This document shows positions 44,272 to 54,801 of a DNA stretch of 64,000 nucleotides, piece by piece (within the stretch, counting starts at the first letter, position 1; every line of letters begins with the position of its first letter). The position numbers were made by a program, and so were the translations under genes. Under the pieces are notes generated by a model. The model ran no database searches, was not told the origin of the DNA, and saw only the letters and a program-made list of their open reading frames with translations. Location of the stretch: positions 62,001 through 126,000 of the forward strand of contig NZ_BCYY01000009.1 in NCBI RefSeq assembly GCF_001598435.1. The letters run 5' to 3'. Source of the DNA: Sphingomonas pituitosa NBRC 102491. Lineage in GTDB: Bacteria; Pseudomonadota; Alphaproteobacteria; Sphingomonadales; Sphingomonadaceae.

Positions 44272-45294
44272 ATGCGGACTGGATGCCGCCCCATGCTCTG
44301 GCTGGTTGCAGCCCTGGTCCTCGGCGCGCCCGGCCCTGCCGCGGCACGGAACGCGGTGCGCGTTTCCTTGCGCGCGCCCGGCGCTTTCCCCAGCATCCAG
44401 CAGGCGATCGACGCCCTCCCGGCCACGGGTGGCGTCGTCCGCGTCGATGCGGGCATCTGGCGCGAGAAGGTCAGGATCGAGAAGCCGCATGTGACGCTCG
44501 CCGGCGTCGGTCGCGATCCGGCCGCGGTGGTGCTGGTCCATGGCGATTCGTCCAGGACCGCGGGCGGAACGGTGAAGTCCGCCACGCTCACCGTCACCGG
44601 CGACGATTTCCACGCCGGCAACCTCACGATCCGCAACGACTGGGGCAGCGATCCCGCCAACCCGCCCTCGCAGGCCGTGGCGCTGGCGCTCACCGGCGAT
44701 CGGGCCGTACTCGATCGGGTCCGCCTCCTCGGGCACCAGGACACGCTCTACGCCAACAAGGGCCCCGGCAATCGCATGGCCCGCCACTATTTCTCGCGCT
44801 GCTATGTGGAGGGGCATGTCGACTTCATCTTCGGCAACGCGAATGCCTATTTCCGCGACTGCCGGCTGCACGGCGTCGCCCATGCAGGCGTCATGTACAC
44901 CGCGCAGAGCCGGAACGCCCCCGACGAGGACAGCGCCTATGTCTTCGACCGCTGCCGGCTCACCGCCGACCCCGCCGCCAGCGACATCTCGCTCGGCCGC
45001 GCCTGGCGCCCCTATGCGCGCGTGCTCTTTCTCCGCACGCGGATGGACGCGGCGATCATCCCCGAAGGCTGGCGCGAATGGACGCCCGGCAAGACCGACA
45101 CCTTTCGCACTGCCTATTACGCCGAGTTCCGCTCCACCGGACCGGGCGGCGATCCGCGCCGCCGCGTCCCTTCGTCGCACCAGCTCAGCGCGGCGGAGGC
45201 GAAGCAGTGGCGGTATCAACGGCTGTTCGGCGACACCGCGCCCTGGGTGAAACAGGCGCTCGTCGAACTTCAAGCCGCCACACGCCCGCTTTGA
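44272..45294 (+). CDS. Pectinesterase (pectin methylesterase), CE8
   Basis: Exported enzyme of 340 residues that demethylates homogalacturonan, preparing it for the PL10 lyase. Signal MRTGCRPMLWLVAALVLGAPGPAAA; beta-helix with the CE8 motifs GHQDTLY (acid/base Asp), YVEGHVDFIFGNANAYF (nucleophile Asp) and SLGRAWRPYARVLF (Arg). ATG at 44272 has GGGAGAGG upstream. The GH95 gene follows after 18 bp, so they form an operon. Confidence 0.93.
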   Translation: MRTGCRPMLWLVAALVLGAPGPAAARNAVRVSLRAPGAFPSIQQAIDALPATGGVVRVDAGIWREKVRIEKPHVTLAGVGRDPAAVVLVHGDSSRTAGGTVKSATLTVTGDDFHAGNLTIRNDWGSDPANPPSQAVALALTGDRAVLDRVRLLGHQDTLYANKGPGNRMARHYFSRCYVEGHVDFIFGNANAYFRDCRLHGVAHAGVMYTAQSRNAPDEDSAYVFDRCRLTADPAASDISLGRAWRPYARVLFLRTRMDAAIIPEGWREWTPGKTDTFRTAYYAEFRSTGPGGDPRRRVPSSHQLSAAEAKQWRYQRLFGDTAPWVKQALVELQAATRPL

Positions 45295-45312
45295 GCCCCA
45301 AGGAGAGCCGCC

Positions 45313-47742
45313 ATGACCATCCCGATGATCGACCGGCGTCAAGCCCTGCTGGCCCTTTCCGCCGGGGCCGGTGCTTCGCTGGCGGCACCCGGGGGCCGCG
45401 CGGCTGCGGACATCGCGCCCACCGCCGCCGAGACGATCCTCTGGTACGCCCAGCCGGCCGCGCGCTGGGTCGAGGCATTGCCGGTCGGCAATGGCCGGAT
45501 CGGCGCCATGGTGCATGGCGGGATCGACACCGAATATCTCCAGCTCAACGAAGATACCTTGTGGTCGGGCGGCCCCTATGATCCGGTCAATCCGGAAGCC
45601 CGCGACGCGCTGCCCGAAGTACGCCGCCGCATCTTCGCCGGGCAGTTCGCCGAGGCGGAGGCGCTGGCCAACGCCAAGCTGATGGGCACGCCGCTGCGCC
45701 AGATGCCCTATGGCACGCTGGGATCGCTGGTGATCCGTCGCGCCGGCGCGGCCGTAACGGCTCCGCCCGCGCGCGCGTCGGGAAGCATCGACAGCTCGGT
45801 CTCTGCGGCCGAGGCAGCACGCCCCCTTCCCGGGTACCGGCGCGACCTGGACCTCGACCGTGCGGTGGCGACGACGCGTTGGACCGAAGCCGGCATGGAG
45901 TATCGCCGCGAGGTGCTGGCCTCGGCGGTGGACCAGGTGATCGCCATCCGCCTTTCCGCCGGGGCGCCGGGGCGGATCGATGTCGATCTCTCGATGGAAA
46001 CGCTCCTGCGCGACGCCGCGACGCGGGCCGGTCGACCCGGCGAGATCGTCCTCACGGGTCGCAACCGCGACGCGGAGGGCATCCCCGGCGCCCTTTCGGT
46101 AGAAGCCCGGGTGCGCGCCCTGCCGCGCGGCGGCAGCGTCCGCCAGGAAGGCGACCGACTGGTCGTGCGCGGCGCGGACACACTGCTGATCCTGGTGGCG
46201 ATGGCGACCAGCCATCGCCGCTTCGACGACGTCGGCGGCGATCCCACGGCGACCACCACGGCGCAGATCGACCGCGCGGCCCGGCGCGCGTACGAGGCGA
46301 TCGCCGCCGACGCGACCGCGGATCATCGCGCGCTTTTCCGTCGCGTGTCGCTGCGCCTGGGAGGCGGCGCCGGCGAGGCACTGCCGACCGACCAGCGCGT
46401 GCGCGCAGGCGAGAGCGGTGCGGACCACGCGCTCGCCACGCTCTACTTCAACTATGCGCGCTACCTGCTGATCGCCTCCTCGCGGCCCGGCACCCAGCCG
46501 GCCAATCTCCAGGGCATCTGGAACGACAGCAACAATCCCCCCTGGGGCAGCAAGTACACGATCAACATCAATACCGAGATGAACTACTGGCCCGCCGAGC
46601 CGACGGGGCTGCCGGAATGCGTCGCGCCGCTGGTGGCGATGGTGCGCGATCTGGCCGTGACCGGCGCCCGCACGGCGAAGACGATGTACGGCGCCCGCGG
46701 CTGGGTGTGCCATCACAACACCGATCTGTGGCGCGCCACCGCGCCGATCGACGGCGCCCAGTACGGACTTTGGCCGATGGGCGGCGCCTGGCTGTGCCTG
46801 CACCTGTGGGACCGCTACGATTACGGCCGCGACATGGGCTATCTCGCCTCGATCTACCCGATCCTGCGCGGCGCGGCGGAGTTCTTCCTCGACGTCCTGC
46901 AGCCCGATCCCGAGACCGGGTTCCTCGTCACCAATCCTTCGCTGTCGCCCGAGAACGGGCATGGGCACGGATCGTCGCTCTGCGCGGGCCCGACGATGGA
47001 CATGGCCATTCTGCGAGACCTGTTCGATCGGACCGCCCGCGCCGCCGAACTCCTCGGCAAGGACGCCGCGCTTCGACGCGAGCTCCATGCCACGCGCGCG
47101 CGGCTGGCGCCCTTCCGGGTCGGCGCCCAGGGGCAGCTGCAGGAATGGCAGGCAGATTGGGATGCGGACGCGAACGATCCCCATCATCGCCATGTCAGCC
47201 ACCTCTACCCGCTCTATCCCGGCGACCAGATCAACACCGCGAACACGCCTGCCCTGGCGGCGGCTGCACGGCGCTCGCTGGAATTGCGCGGCGACGAGGC
47301 CACCGGCTGGGCGACCGCCTGGCGGATCGCGCTCTGGGCCCGGCTGGGCGACGGCAACCATGCCCATCGCATCCTGCGCTTCCTGATCGGCCCCAGGCGC
47401 ACCTATCCCAACCTGTTCGACGCGCACCCGCCCTTCCAGATCGACGGCAATTTCGGGGGCGCGGCGGCCATCGTCGAGATGCTGCTGCAGAGCACCGGTG
47501 GCGCCATCACCCTGCTCCCCGCGCTACCCGACGCGTGGCCCGAGGGCGAAGTGCGCGGCCTCCGGGCGCGCGGCGCGTGCGAGGTGGACCTGGCCTGGCA
47601 GGACGGCATGCTGCGCGCGGCGACCTTGCGCAGCCGCATTGCGGGCCGCGTCACCGTGCGCTGTGCCGGCGCCACCCGCACCCTGACCTTGCGGCCCGGC
47701 CGGGCGGTACGGCTGGTCGGGCCCACGCTGCGCATCGCGTGA
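45313..47742 (+). CDS. GH95 family alpha-L-fucosidase/galactosidase, Tat-exported
   Basis: Enzyme of 809 residues with a Tat signal ([21 protein letters not shown]). The N-terminal beta-domain ([27 protein letters not shown]) and the catalytic (alpha/alpha)6 barrel are present. Residues matching those known for GH95 are seen: the Asn pair in [11 protein letters not shown], Glu in SPENGHGHG and Asp in [10 protein letters not shown]95 releases terminal alpha-1,2-fucosyl or alpha-L-galactosyl units; xyloglucan or rhamnogalacturonan II side chains would fit the neighbourhood. Follows the CE8 gene by 18 bp. Confidence 0.92.
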   Translation: MTIPMIDRRQALLALSAGAGASLAAPGGRAAADIAPTAAETILWYAQPAARWVEALPVGNGRIGAMVHGGIDTEYLQLNEDTLWSGGPYDPVNPEARDALPEVRRRIFAGQFAEAEALANAKLMGTPLRQMPYGTLGSLVIRRAGAAVTAPPARASGSIDSSVSAAEAARPLPGYRRDLDLDRAVATTRWTEAGMEYRREVLASAVDQVIAIRLSAGAPGRIDVDLSMETLLRDAATRAGRPGEIVLTGRNRDAEGIPGALSVEARVRALPRGGSVRQEGDRLVVRGADTLLILVAMATSHRRFDDVGGDPTATTTAQIDRAARRAYEAIAADATADHRALFRRVSLRLGGGAGEALPTDQRVRAGESGADHALATLYFNYARYLLIASSRPGTQPANLQGIWNDSNNPPWGSKYTININTEMNYWPAEPTGLPECVAPLVAMVRDLAVTGARTAKTMYGARGWVCHHNTDLWRATAPIDGAQYGLWPMGGAWLCLHLWDRYDYGRDMGYLASIYPILRGAAEFFLDVLQPDPETGFLVTNPSLSPENGHGHGSSLCAGPTMDMAILRDLFDRTARAAELLGKDAALRRELHATRARLAPFRVGAQGQLQEWQADWDADANDPHHRHVSHLYPLYPGDQINTANTPALAAAARRSLELRGDEATGWATAWRIALWARLGDGNHAHRILRFLIGPRRTYPNLFDAHPPFQIDGNFGGAAAIVEMLLQSTGGAITLLPALPDAWPEGEVRGLRARGACEVDLAWQDGMLRAATLRSRIAGRVTVRCAGATRTLTLRPGRAVRLVGPTLRIA

Positions 47743-47810
47743 CCGCGGCGGGGGCACCCGTCGCCCGCGCCGATGCACGCCGGGGCGGAGGAATCCGACG
47801 GCAAAATGCA

Positions 47811-47840
47811 TATCGGGGCGGCACCAGGGCCGCCCCGATA
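47811..47840 (-). terminator. Terminator between GH95 and TBDR genes
   Basis: TATCGGGGCGGC and GCCGCCCCGATA, a perfect 12-bp stem with a 6-base loop. On the minus strand a TTTT follows 5-6 bases after the stem, so it ends the TBDR transcript and may act for GH95 too. Confidence 0.7.
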
Positions 47841-47862
47841 CGAGTGGATCAGCGATTCAGCT

Positions 47863-50800
47863 TCAGAAGCTGAAGTTCGCGCCGGCGCTGAAGTTCCGGC
47901 CGACGAGACCCGCGTAATGCCAGCTGCTCAGATAGTTCGGATTGCTGGTATAGGCACCCGCGGCCAGCGGCGCACGGGCATTGGTCAGGTTCTGGACGTT
48001 CACGAAGAAGCGGAACTTGTCGTTCGCCTTCACCGCGATGTTCAGGTCCGTATAGATGAACGGACGGATGAAGCACTGGAACGTCTTGTCGGTGCCGTCG
48101 GTCAGGGGAACCAGCGTGTTCTTGCACGACAGGTCGATCACACCGTTCGTCGGCGTGATGCGATCGGCTGCAACCTGCTTGATCCGCCCGACATAATAGG
48201 TCGTCGTGGTCAGCGAGAAATTGCCGATCTCCAGCGCGTTCTGCCAGTTGCCTCGGATCCGCGGCGTACCGCCGCCCGACGACAGCCGGTACGGCCCCAG
48301 CGTACCCGCATATTTCTGCACCACGCCTTCCGGAGTGACGAGATCGAGCCTCAGGACGCGGGTGACGTCGAGGCGGCTGATCAGGCGCACATTGTCGGAC
48401 AGGCGGAAGTTCGCGCTCGCCTGCATGTCGATGCCCGAGCTCAGCTGGTAGTTGGCGTTGACGTAGGGCACGTCATACACCAGCAGGCGCGGCAGCGCGT
48501 TCGGGTTCGACGGATCCGGTGCGTCGACGACGCGGCACGTATAGCCAGGCCCCACCGCGGCAAGCGCGGCGCAGCCGTCGACCGCGTTGCTCTTGCTGTA
48601 ATAGGCGTCGACGGCCTTGGGGCCCAGCGGACCGCTGACGATCAGGTTCGACTTCTTGATGTTGTAATAGTCGAGCGTGAGGTTCAGCCAGCGCGTCGGC
48701 TTGAGCATCGTGCCGACGGTGATGCTGCGCGACACTTCCGGCAGGATGTCCGGATTGCCCTTGGAGCCGCTGCCGAGGCTGTAGCTGTTGGTGTAGGCCG
48801 CATTCCCCGGGTGCGCCGCGACGAAGCTGGGCGGCAGGGCGAAGGTCGAGAAGCCGGCATAGCTGCTGGCCGGGTTGTTTTCCGCAAAGGTCGGCGCGCG
48901 GAAGCCCTGCGAATAGGTGGCGCGGAACGAAACCTGCTCGATCGGCGAGTATTTCGCGCCGATCTTGGGCGAGAAGTGACTGTAGCCCTGCGAGTAGTGA
49001 TCGTAGCGGCCCGAGACGTTGAGATCGAGTTCCCGGGTGAACGGCGCATCGATCTCGAAGAAGCCCGCGGTCACGGTCTGGCGACCCTGGGCCGATGAGG
49101 TGTTCAGCCCGTAATAGGAAAGGTCCGCATTCTGGCTGCGGTTCATCAGCGTCTCGCGGCGGATCTGGAAGCCGCCACCGATGTTGAGATCACCGCCCGC
49201 CAGCGGCATCAGCGCCTTGATCAGCGAGCCGCCGATCGTCGCGACCGTCGAATAGGACGGCGTGGTCCGGTCCGGCGAAACCTGGGCGCGCACCGCCGCG
49301 CTGTTCAGCTCCGGATTGACGAAGTTGTACGCGCCCGTGTTGACAGCGTTCAGCAATCCCTGGATGTTGATCGCGCCGCGCTGCGTGACGCTGAAGTTGT
49401 CCCGCGCATAGACGCCGTTGAGGCGGAACTTGAAGCCGTTGCCCAGATCGCCCGAAATGCCCGCCGTGGTGCGGAACACGTCGACATAGCGGAAGCTGCC
49501 GGCGGGAATGTCGCCGAACAGGTAATAGATGCGCGCAGCACCTTCGCCGGGGTTGTTCGCATAGGCAGCGGCATAGGGGTTATTCGGGTTCAGCCGCTTG
49601 TCCGCTGCGGTGGCGCAGTTCACGCCCGACGCGCAGACATAGACCGGCAGCACGATGCCGGGATTGCTGGACGAGATCGCCGCCGAACCGCCGAACGGCT
49701 GGGTCTGGCGAATGCCGGAAGGCGCTCCCATGATGCTGACTTCGGAATGCGAATAGCTGCCGCTGGCGAAGGCCTCGAGATTGTCGGACAGGCGCACGCT
49801 GAGGCGGGCGGTGGTCGAGTAGCGCTGCTGCTTCGGCTGGATGATGAAATATTCATCCGGGAGATTATGGGCGCAGCCGGCGCCCTGCTCGTCCTTCTTG
49901 GCGACCGTGAAGGTGCCGAAGGGGCAGGCGTTGGGGTTGAGCAGCTGATACTGGTTGGTGATCGGCGCGCCGATCTGGCCGGACAGCGGGTTGTTGAGAT
50001 CGGACTGCTGCACGCGGGTGACGACTGCCTGCGGGTTCTGCGTCATCAGCGATTCGTCGTTGAGGTTCTGATCCTTCAGCCCGCTGGGGCGCAGGTCCAG
50101 CGTGTTGAACGGATAGCCGCGGTCGTGGTTGGTGATGTACCCGTCATAGGTGTATTCACCGTTCAGGTAGAAGTTCCAGCCCTGCTCGCGATAGTCGCCC
50201 ACGCCGCCGGTCAGGGTTGCACGATAATGGGCGCCGTCGCCCTCGCCGGTGGTGCCGCCCTGGACCGAGCCTTCGAGGCCCTTGAAGTTCTTCTTGCTGA
50301 TCAGGTTGACCACGCCACCGATGGCGTCCGCGCCGTACGTGGAGGAAGCACCGTCCTTCAGCACCTCGATACGGTCGACGATGCTGAACGGGATCGAATT
50401 CAGATCGACATAGGCATTGTGGCCGTCGTCGTTGAGCGGGAAGTTCGCGGAGCGGAGGCCGTCGATGAGCACGACCGTCGACGAGACGCCCAGGCCGCGC
50501 AGCGACACGGCGGCGCCACCGGCGGAGAAGCCGTTGCGGAAGCCGGTCGAAATCGAGCCCGCGCTATCGGCCGAGACCGAGCGGATGGCATCCTGTGCAG
50601 TGGTGATGTTCGCGCGGCGGAGCGTCTCCGAGCTCAGCACGGTCACGGGCGAGATCGAGGTGGCGTTCGAATCGCGGAACAGCGTGCCGGTGACGACGAT
50701 GGGCGCTGCTTCACTCGCATCGGCCGGTGCCGGCTTGGCGCCAGCCTGCGAATCCTGCACTGTTTGCCCGGTTGCGGCATCCGCCACCTGCGCCGGTGCC

Positions 50801-50898
50801 ACGTCCTGCCCATAGGCTGGGGCGGCAACCGCCGTCAGCAACGCCACCGTCGAGACCCCATGGCGTAGCGTAGAAAATGCCGAGTTCTTCAAAATCAT
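47863..50898 (-). CDS. TonB-dependent receptor of the pectin locus
   Basis: Outer-membrane receptor of about 1011 residues. Signal (NSAFSTLRHGVSTVALLTAVAAPAYGQ), linker, APIVVTGTLFRD, plug (DAIRSVSADSAGSISTGFRN, SLRGLGVSSTVVLIDGLRSA, RIEVLKDGASSTYGADAIGGVVNLI) and barrel ending SAGANFSF. Conserved extracellular Cys pairs are seen (CPFGT ... GAGCAHN; CASGVNCA). Start may be 50898 (AGGG nine bases upstream) or 50907. It lies between the GH95 and the second TBDR; probably imports pectin-derived oligosaccharides, by context only. Confidence 0.93.
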   Translation of the reverse strand: MILKNSAFSTLRHGVSTVALLTAVAAPAYGQDVAPAQVADAATGQTVQDSQAGAKPAPADASEAAPIVVTGTLFRDSNATSISPVTVLSSETLRRANITTAQDAIRSVSADSAGSISTGFRNGFSAGGAAVSLRGLGVSSTVVLIDGLRSANFPLNDDGHNAYVDLNSIPFSIVDRIEVLKDGASSTYGADAIGGVVNLISKKNFKGLEGSVQGGTTGEGDGAHYRATLTGGVGDYREQGWNFYLNGEYTYDGYITNHDRGYPFNTLDLRPSGLKDQNLNDESLMTQNPQAVVTRVQQSDLNNPLSGQIGAPITNQYQLLNPNACPFGTFTVAKKDEQGAGCAHNLPDEYFIIQPKQQRYSTTARLSVRLSDNLEAFASGSYSHSEVSIMGAPSGIRQTQPFGGSAAISSSNPGIVLPVYVCASGVNCATAADKRLNPNNPYAAAYANNPGEGAARIYYLFGDIPAGSFRYVDVFRTTAGISGDLGNGFKFRLNGVYARDNFSVTQRGAINIQGLLNAVNTGAYNFVNPELNSAAVRAQVSPDRTTPSYSTVATIGGSLIKALMPLAGGDLNIGGGFQIRRETLMNRSQNADLSYYGLNTSSAQGRQTVTAGFFEIDAPFTRELDLNVSGRYDHYSQGYSHFSPKIGAKYSPIEQVSFRATYSQGFRAPTFAENNPASSYAGFSTFALPPSFVAAHPGNAAYTNSYSLGSGSKGNPDILPEVSRSITVGTMLKPTRWLNLTLDYYNIKKSNLIVSGPLGPKAVDAYYSKSNAVDGCAALAAVGPGYTCRVVDAPDPSNPNALPRLLVYDVPYVNANYQLSSGIDMQASANFRLSDNVRLISRLDVTRVLRLDLVTPEGVVQKYAGTLGPYRLSSGGGTPRIRGNWQNALEIGNFSLTTTTYYVGRIKQVAADRITPTNGVIDLSCKNTLVPLTDGTDKTFQCFIRPFIYTDLNIAVKANDKFRFFVNVQNLTNARAPLAAGAYTSNPNYLSSWHYAGLVGRNFSAGANFSF

Positions 50899-51814
50899 CA
50901 AGCCCATCCCTGTTTCACCGCCGCAGCGACTTCTTGTCGGTTGCGCACACGCCCTGACGAGGCGCTGTGGCGGGCGTCCGCTATGGGCAGGTGCGTTAAG
51001 GGAGCTTTAAAAAGCCGCCTGCGGCATCGAGGGGCGAAAACACGGACACGCCGCTGTATCGCGCCGCAAAGAATACATCCTGAATGGTCTTCCCCGCTCC
51101 AGCGACGTTCGAGGTGTTTCAATCAATTCTTCGACATACGATCTGCGCAAATTCTCCAGTTGTCGGGAAATCAAAAATTATTTTCGACATGCCGTCTCAG
51201 ATGTTGCGCAGTGCATAGCCAAGAGCTTCAAGCAAGCGCGCGTTATGTTGACACGGACGCAGAGATATTCGAGCGCCGGCGATCAGGATCGTAGGTTGAC
51301 ATATTTGCGCGTGCGGTATGTTAACAACCCGTCGCAAGTGGATGCCGTCCAGTACTTAAAGTGCTTCAAAACGGGCGGAAGCTGGAAAGCCGGGCCTCGA
51401 ATCCCGACGCATCAAGGCCCCACGCCGACCGATCAGGTGCAAACCGACCGGTGATGGCGGGCAACTTGCCGAGCATGGCAGCAGCGTTTCGCCGCATCTT
51501 CCTCAAATGGCGCAGTATCTTAGCTGGAACTGGCGCGAGCAATGGGTTGAGACGAGCCGATAGGCTCCCCGGGATCGGACGCGTGCACCCAGCCTCTGTA
51601 GGGCATGCTTTCGGAAAAGACGGACACATGCCGACCCTCCTTTGGAGGACGCAGCAGGGCCGGAGCGCACACAGACTTTGGTTGGACTTCGTTCCGGCGC
51701 AACCGCCAAACCCCTCCCCGCCTCTCCCTGAATAGCGCTTGACCTTCATCTATAATGTCGGACAAGTGCAATCGATCGACCCGATTAATCCGGGCGCTTG
51801 GAGAGGGGACTGCC
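50899..51814. other. Long intergenic region between two TBDR genes
   Basis: 916 bp without a convincing gene. The part at 51120-51330 is clearly AT-richer than its surroundings. A TTGACA (51296-51301) is followed 15 bases later by TATGTT, a weak promoter-like pair on the plus strand. A TTGTCCGA motif is at 51758-51765. ORFs here (for example 50941-51294 and 51361-51735) lack SD sites and family features. Confidence 0.5.
51758..51765 (-). promoter_or_regulatory. TTGTCCGA motif before the TBDR at 51815
   Basis: TTGTCCGACATT on the minus strand, 49 bp before the TBDR start; the fuller match to TTGTCnGACAA of the three copies. FadR/GntR-type binding is a guess. Confidence 0.4.
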
Positions 51815-54757
51815 ATGCTTCGCTACCTGTTATTGACGTCTGTTGCCGCCATCGCGTTGGGCGCGACGCCCGCCTCTGCCCAGAGCAATGCCGCTCCAGG
51901 CAAGGATCAGGCCGGCACAAGCGACCCCCAGGACCAGGCGCCCACCGCAGCAGAACCAGCCGCTCCGGCGGAGGATCGCGCCACCGACGAGAGCGCTATC
52001 ATCGTCACCGGCTATCGGGCGAGCTTGGGCAGTGCGCAGCAGATCAAGCGCAATTCGGATGCCATCCTCGATGCGGTGGTGGCGCAGGATATCGGGAAGT
52101 TGCCGGACAACACTGCCGCCGAGTCTCTTGCCCGCATCACCGGTGTCCAGGTGACGCGCGGTAGCGACGAGGTCACCGGGGTGCTGGTGCGCGGGTTGCC
52201 CAACGTGGCGACCACCTTCAACGGGCGCGACATCTTCACCGCCGAGCTTCGCCGCTCGCAGTTGCAGGACTTTCCGGCGGGCGTGCTGGCAGGCCTGGAA
52301 GTGTACAAGTCGGGAACTGCCGATCTGCTGGAGCCCGGACTGGCCGGCCTCGTCAACGTCCGTTCCAACCGTCCCTTCGATTTCACCGAGAAGTTCACGA
52401 TCGCCGGGGGCATTCGCGGCACCTACAACGACCAGAGCCGCAAATATGACCCGCAGGGCAACATCCTGCTCAGTGCGCGCACCCATAGCGCGATCGGCGA
52501 CATCGGCGTGCTGGTCAACGCCTCCTATGCACAGGCGCAATATCGAAACGCCGTGCGCTGGGCGAGCGGCTTCGTGCCGACCGAACTGCCCGCTGGGGTG
52601 ACCGTGAGCCCGTCCTCCGCCGGCCGCGCCTTCCGCATCCCCGAGCGGGTCGGCGTCTACAACGACAGCGGCAAGCGCTGGCGCCCTGCGGCAAATGCCA
52701 GCGTGCAGTGGAAGCCGGCCGACAATCTCGAAATCTACTATGACTTCCTGTACCAGGGCTTCCGCGGAAGGCTGGCGAACGATCAGTTCGAGGCCTCGCT
52801 GATCAACAACAACGCCCAGCTTTCGAACATCGTCCTGCGCAACGGCATGGCCGATCAGGTCCAGACCCTCACCAAGACGGGCGGCGAGCGCGGGCAGGCA
52901 TTTCGCAGTACGGTCAACAACAACACCAACACCTATCAAAATGCCGGCGGCTTCAAATGGAATGTCGGGCGCGCGCGGATCTCCACCGACCTTGCCTATA
53001 CCAGCAGCCAATATGATGCGAACGAGTACAGCTTCGACATGGCGCAGAGCGCGCCGCCGACGATCGATGTGAACTTCTTCACGAACGGCGGCAGCGCCTT
53101 CAGCCTGCCCGGCTTCGATCGGGACAACGCCGCCAACTACCGCTGGCGCGGCTATTATGAGAGCGTCTACGTCGCCAAGGGCTCCGGCTGGCAATGGCGC
53201 GGCGACGTGGAACTGGATACCGACGTGTCCTTGTTCCCCCGCCTGCAGTTCGGCGCGCGGTGGACCGATCGCGATGCCTCGCTGGAGCGCGGCAATCGCT
53301 ATGCCTATACCGAGACGCTGAACATCCCGCTGGCGGATACGCCGGCCGGGACCCTGGGACTTACTCCCAATGCATTCCGCGGCAACGTGCAGGGCTGGAC
53401 GAGCTGGTTGATGCCAAGCCGCCAGGGCATCGAAGGCAATGCCGCCGCGCTCCGCGAATTCTCGCGCCAGGCGCTGGTGCGGATCGTCGCGGCCAATCCG
53501 AACGACGGCGGCTATCGCGACGCGCTTGCCCGCTTCTCGGTGCCGGAAGTGCAGCTCGATCCCTTGCAGGCGTTCTTCGCAACGGAGAAGACCTACGCCT
53601 TCTACGGTCAGGCCAAGTATGAATTCCGCATCGGCAGCTTCGACTTCGACGGCTTGATCGGCACCCGTGTGGTCAACACGGTCGGACAGTATAGCGGGCG
53701 CGGGACCCTGCCGGTGGTGGTGAACGGGGTCGTCCAGACCGACGCGAACGGGGTTCCGATCACCGCCACGCAGGACGTGGCCGTGCGCCAGAACTTCATC
53801 GACGTACTGCCGAACTTCAGCCTGCGCATCCGGCCCACGGACAAGCTGCAGATCCGGTTCGGCTTCACGAAGACGCGAACCGTGCCCGATTTCGGCCAGC
53901 TGAACCCGGCATATTCGGTAACACCCAATCAGTCGCCGCGGCCGGGCACCGTCATCACCAATCCCGATGGCAGCACGACGGTCGTCACCCCGCCGCCGAG
54001 CGACCCGCGTTTCCCGGCGAGCCTCCAAGGCCGTCCGGACTATTTCGGAAGCGGCGGCAATCCCAACCTGGCACCGCTCACCTCGAAGAACTTCGACGCG
54101 ACGATCGAATATTACTTCTCGAAGAATTCGTCGGTGTCCGTGGCATTCTTCTATCGGGATCTGTTCGGCTTCTTCAACAATTACGTCCAGCGTTTCCGCG
54201 ATCCGGTCTACGGGCTTGTCGAGGTCAATCGTCCGCTCAATGCCGGCGCCGGTCGTATCCAGGGCGTGGAAGTCGGCGGCCAGACCTTCCTCGACTTCCT
54301 GCCGGGCGTGCTCAGCGGCTTCGGCGTGCAGGCGAATGCCACCTATCTCGACGGCCGGCAGCGCTTCCCTGCGGACCTGGTCCCCGCGAGCCAGCTGCCG
54401 CCGTTCGTGGCCATCCCCAGCCTGTCCAAGTGGAGCTACAACGCCGCGTTGTTCTACGAGAAGGGCAAGATCTCGACGCGCCTTTCCTACAACGGGCGCT
54501 CCCGCTTCCTGAACGGCAACCTCGTTGTCGACGGGGTTTATTCCGGCGAAGGCACCGAGGCGATCACGCGGCTCGACTTCTCGTTCAACTACACGCCGGT
54601 CAAGCAGCTGACGCTGAGCTTTGACGCGACGAACATGTTGGCGCAGCCGTTTCGCAACTATGCCGAATATGCCGTCAACGGCCAAAGCCGCTCCTACCCC
54701 CGCGATGTGCGGGATGAAGGGCGCTACTACGGTGTCGGCGCGCGGTTCCGCTTCTAG
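51815..54757 (+). CDS. TonB-dependent receptor (Caulobacter-type)
   Basis: Outer-membrane receptor of 980 residues. Signal MLRYLLLTSVAAIALGATPASAQ; then IIVTGYRASLGSAQQIKRNSDAIL and DAVVAQDIGKLPDNTAAESLARITGVQVTRG, the signature of the large Caulobacter-type TBDR group linked to plant polysaccharides. The plug holds VLVRGLPNVATTFNGRDIF; the barrel ends YGVGARFRF. GAGAGGGG eight bases before the ATG at 51815. Substrate likely an oligosaccharide of the pectin locus; inferred. Confidence 0.94.
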   Translation: MLRYLLLTSVAAIALGATPASAQSNAAPGKDQAGTSDPQDQAPTAAEPAAPAEDRATDESAIIVTGYRASLGSAQQIKRNSDAILDAVVAQDIGKLPDNTAAESLARITGVQVTRGSDEVTGVLVRGLPNVATTFNGRDIFTAELRRSQLQDFPAGVLAGLEVYKSGTADLLEPGLAGLVNVRSNRPFDFTEKFTIAGGIRGTYNDQSRKYDPQGNILLSARTHSAIGDIGVLVNASYAQAQYRNAVRWASGFVPTELPAGVTVSPSSAGRAFRIPERVGVYNDSGKRWRPAANASVQWKPADNLEIYYDFLYQGFRGRLANDQFEASLINNNAQLSNIVLRNGMADQVQTLTKTGGERGQAFRSTVNNNTNTYQNAGGFKWNVGRARISTDLAYTSSQYDANEYSFDMAQSAPPTIDVNFFTNGGSAFSLPGFDRDNAANYRWRGYYESVYVAKGSGWQWRGDVELDTDVSLFPRLQFGARWTDRDASLERGNRYAYTETLNIPLADTPAGTLGLTPNAFRGNVQGWTSWLMPSRQGIEGNAAALREFSRQALVRIVAANPNDGGYRDALARFSVPEVQLDPLQAFFATEKTYAFYGQAKYEFRIGSFDFDGLIGTRVVNTVGQYSGRGTLPVVVNGVVQTDANGVPITATQDVAVRQNFIDVLPNFSLRIRPTDKLQIRFGFTKTRTVPDFGQLNPAYSVTPNQSPRPGTVITNPDGSTTVVTPPPSDPRFPASLQGRPDYFGSGGNPNLAPLTSKNFDATIEYYFSKNSSVSVAFFYRDLFGFFNNYVQRFRDPVYGLVEVNRPLNAGAGRIQGVEVGGQTFLDFLPGVLSGFGVQANATYLDGRQRFPADLVPASQLPPFVAIPSLSKWSYNAALFYEKGKISTRLSYNGRSRFLNGNLVVDGVYSGEGTEAITRLDFSFNYTPVKQLTLSFDATNMLAQPFRNYAEYAVNGQSRSYPRDVRDEGRYYGVGARFRF

Positions 54758-54801
54758 GAAGAAGCCCGTGAACAGAATCCCAGCGGCGTGAGGAATGTGA
54801 T

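Noticed and set aside
44161..47427. 1088-aa minus-strand open frame
   Set aside because: Antisense to CE8 and GH95 genes.
50941..51735. Small ORFs of 117 and 124 aa in the TBDR intergenic region
   Set aside because: No SD, no domain, compositional noise.
51739..51756. TTGACC and TATAAT as a sigma-70 promoter before the TBDR at 51815
   Set aside because: Only six bases separate the elements, far from the required 16-18.
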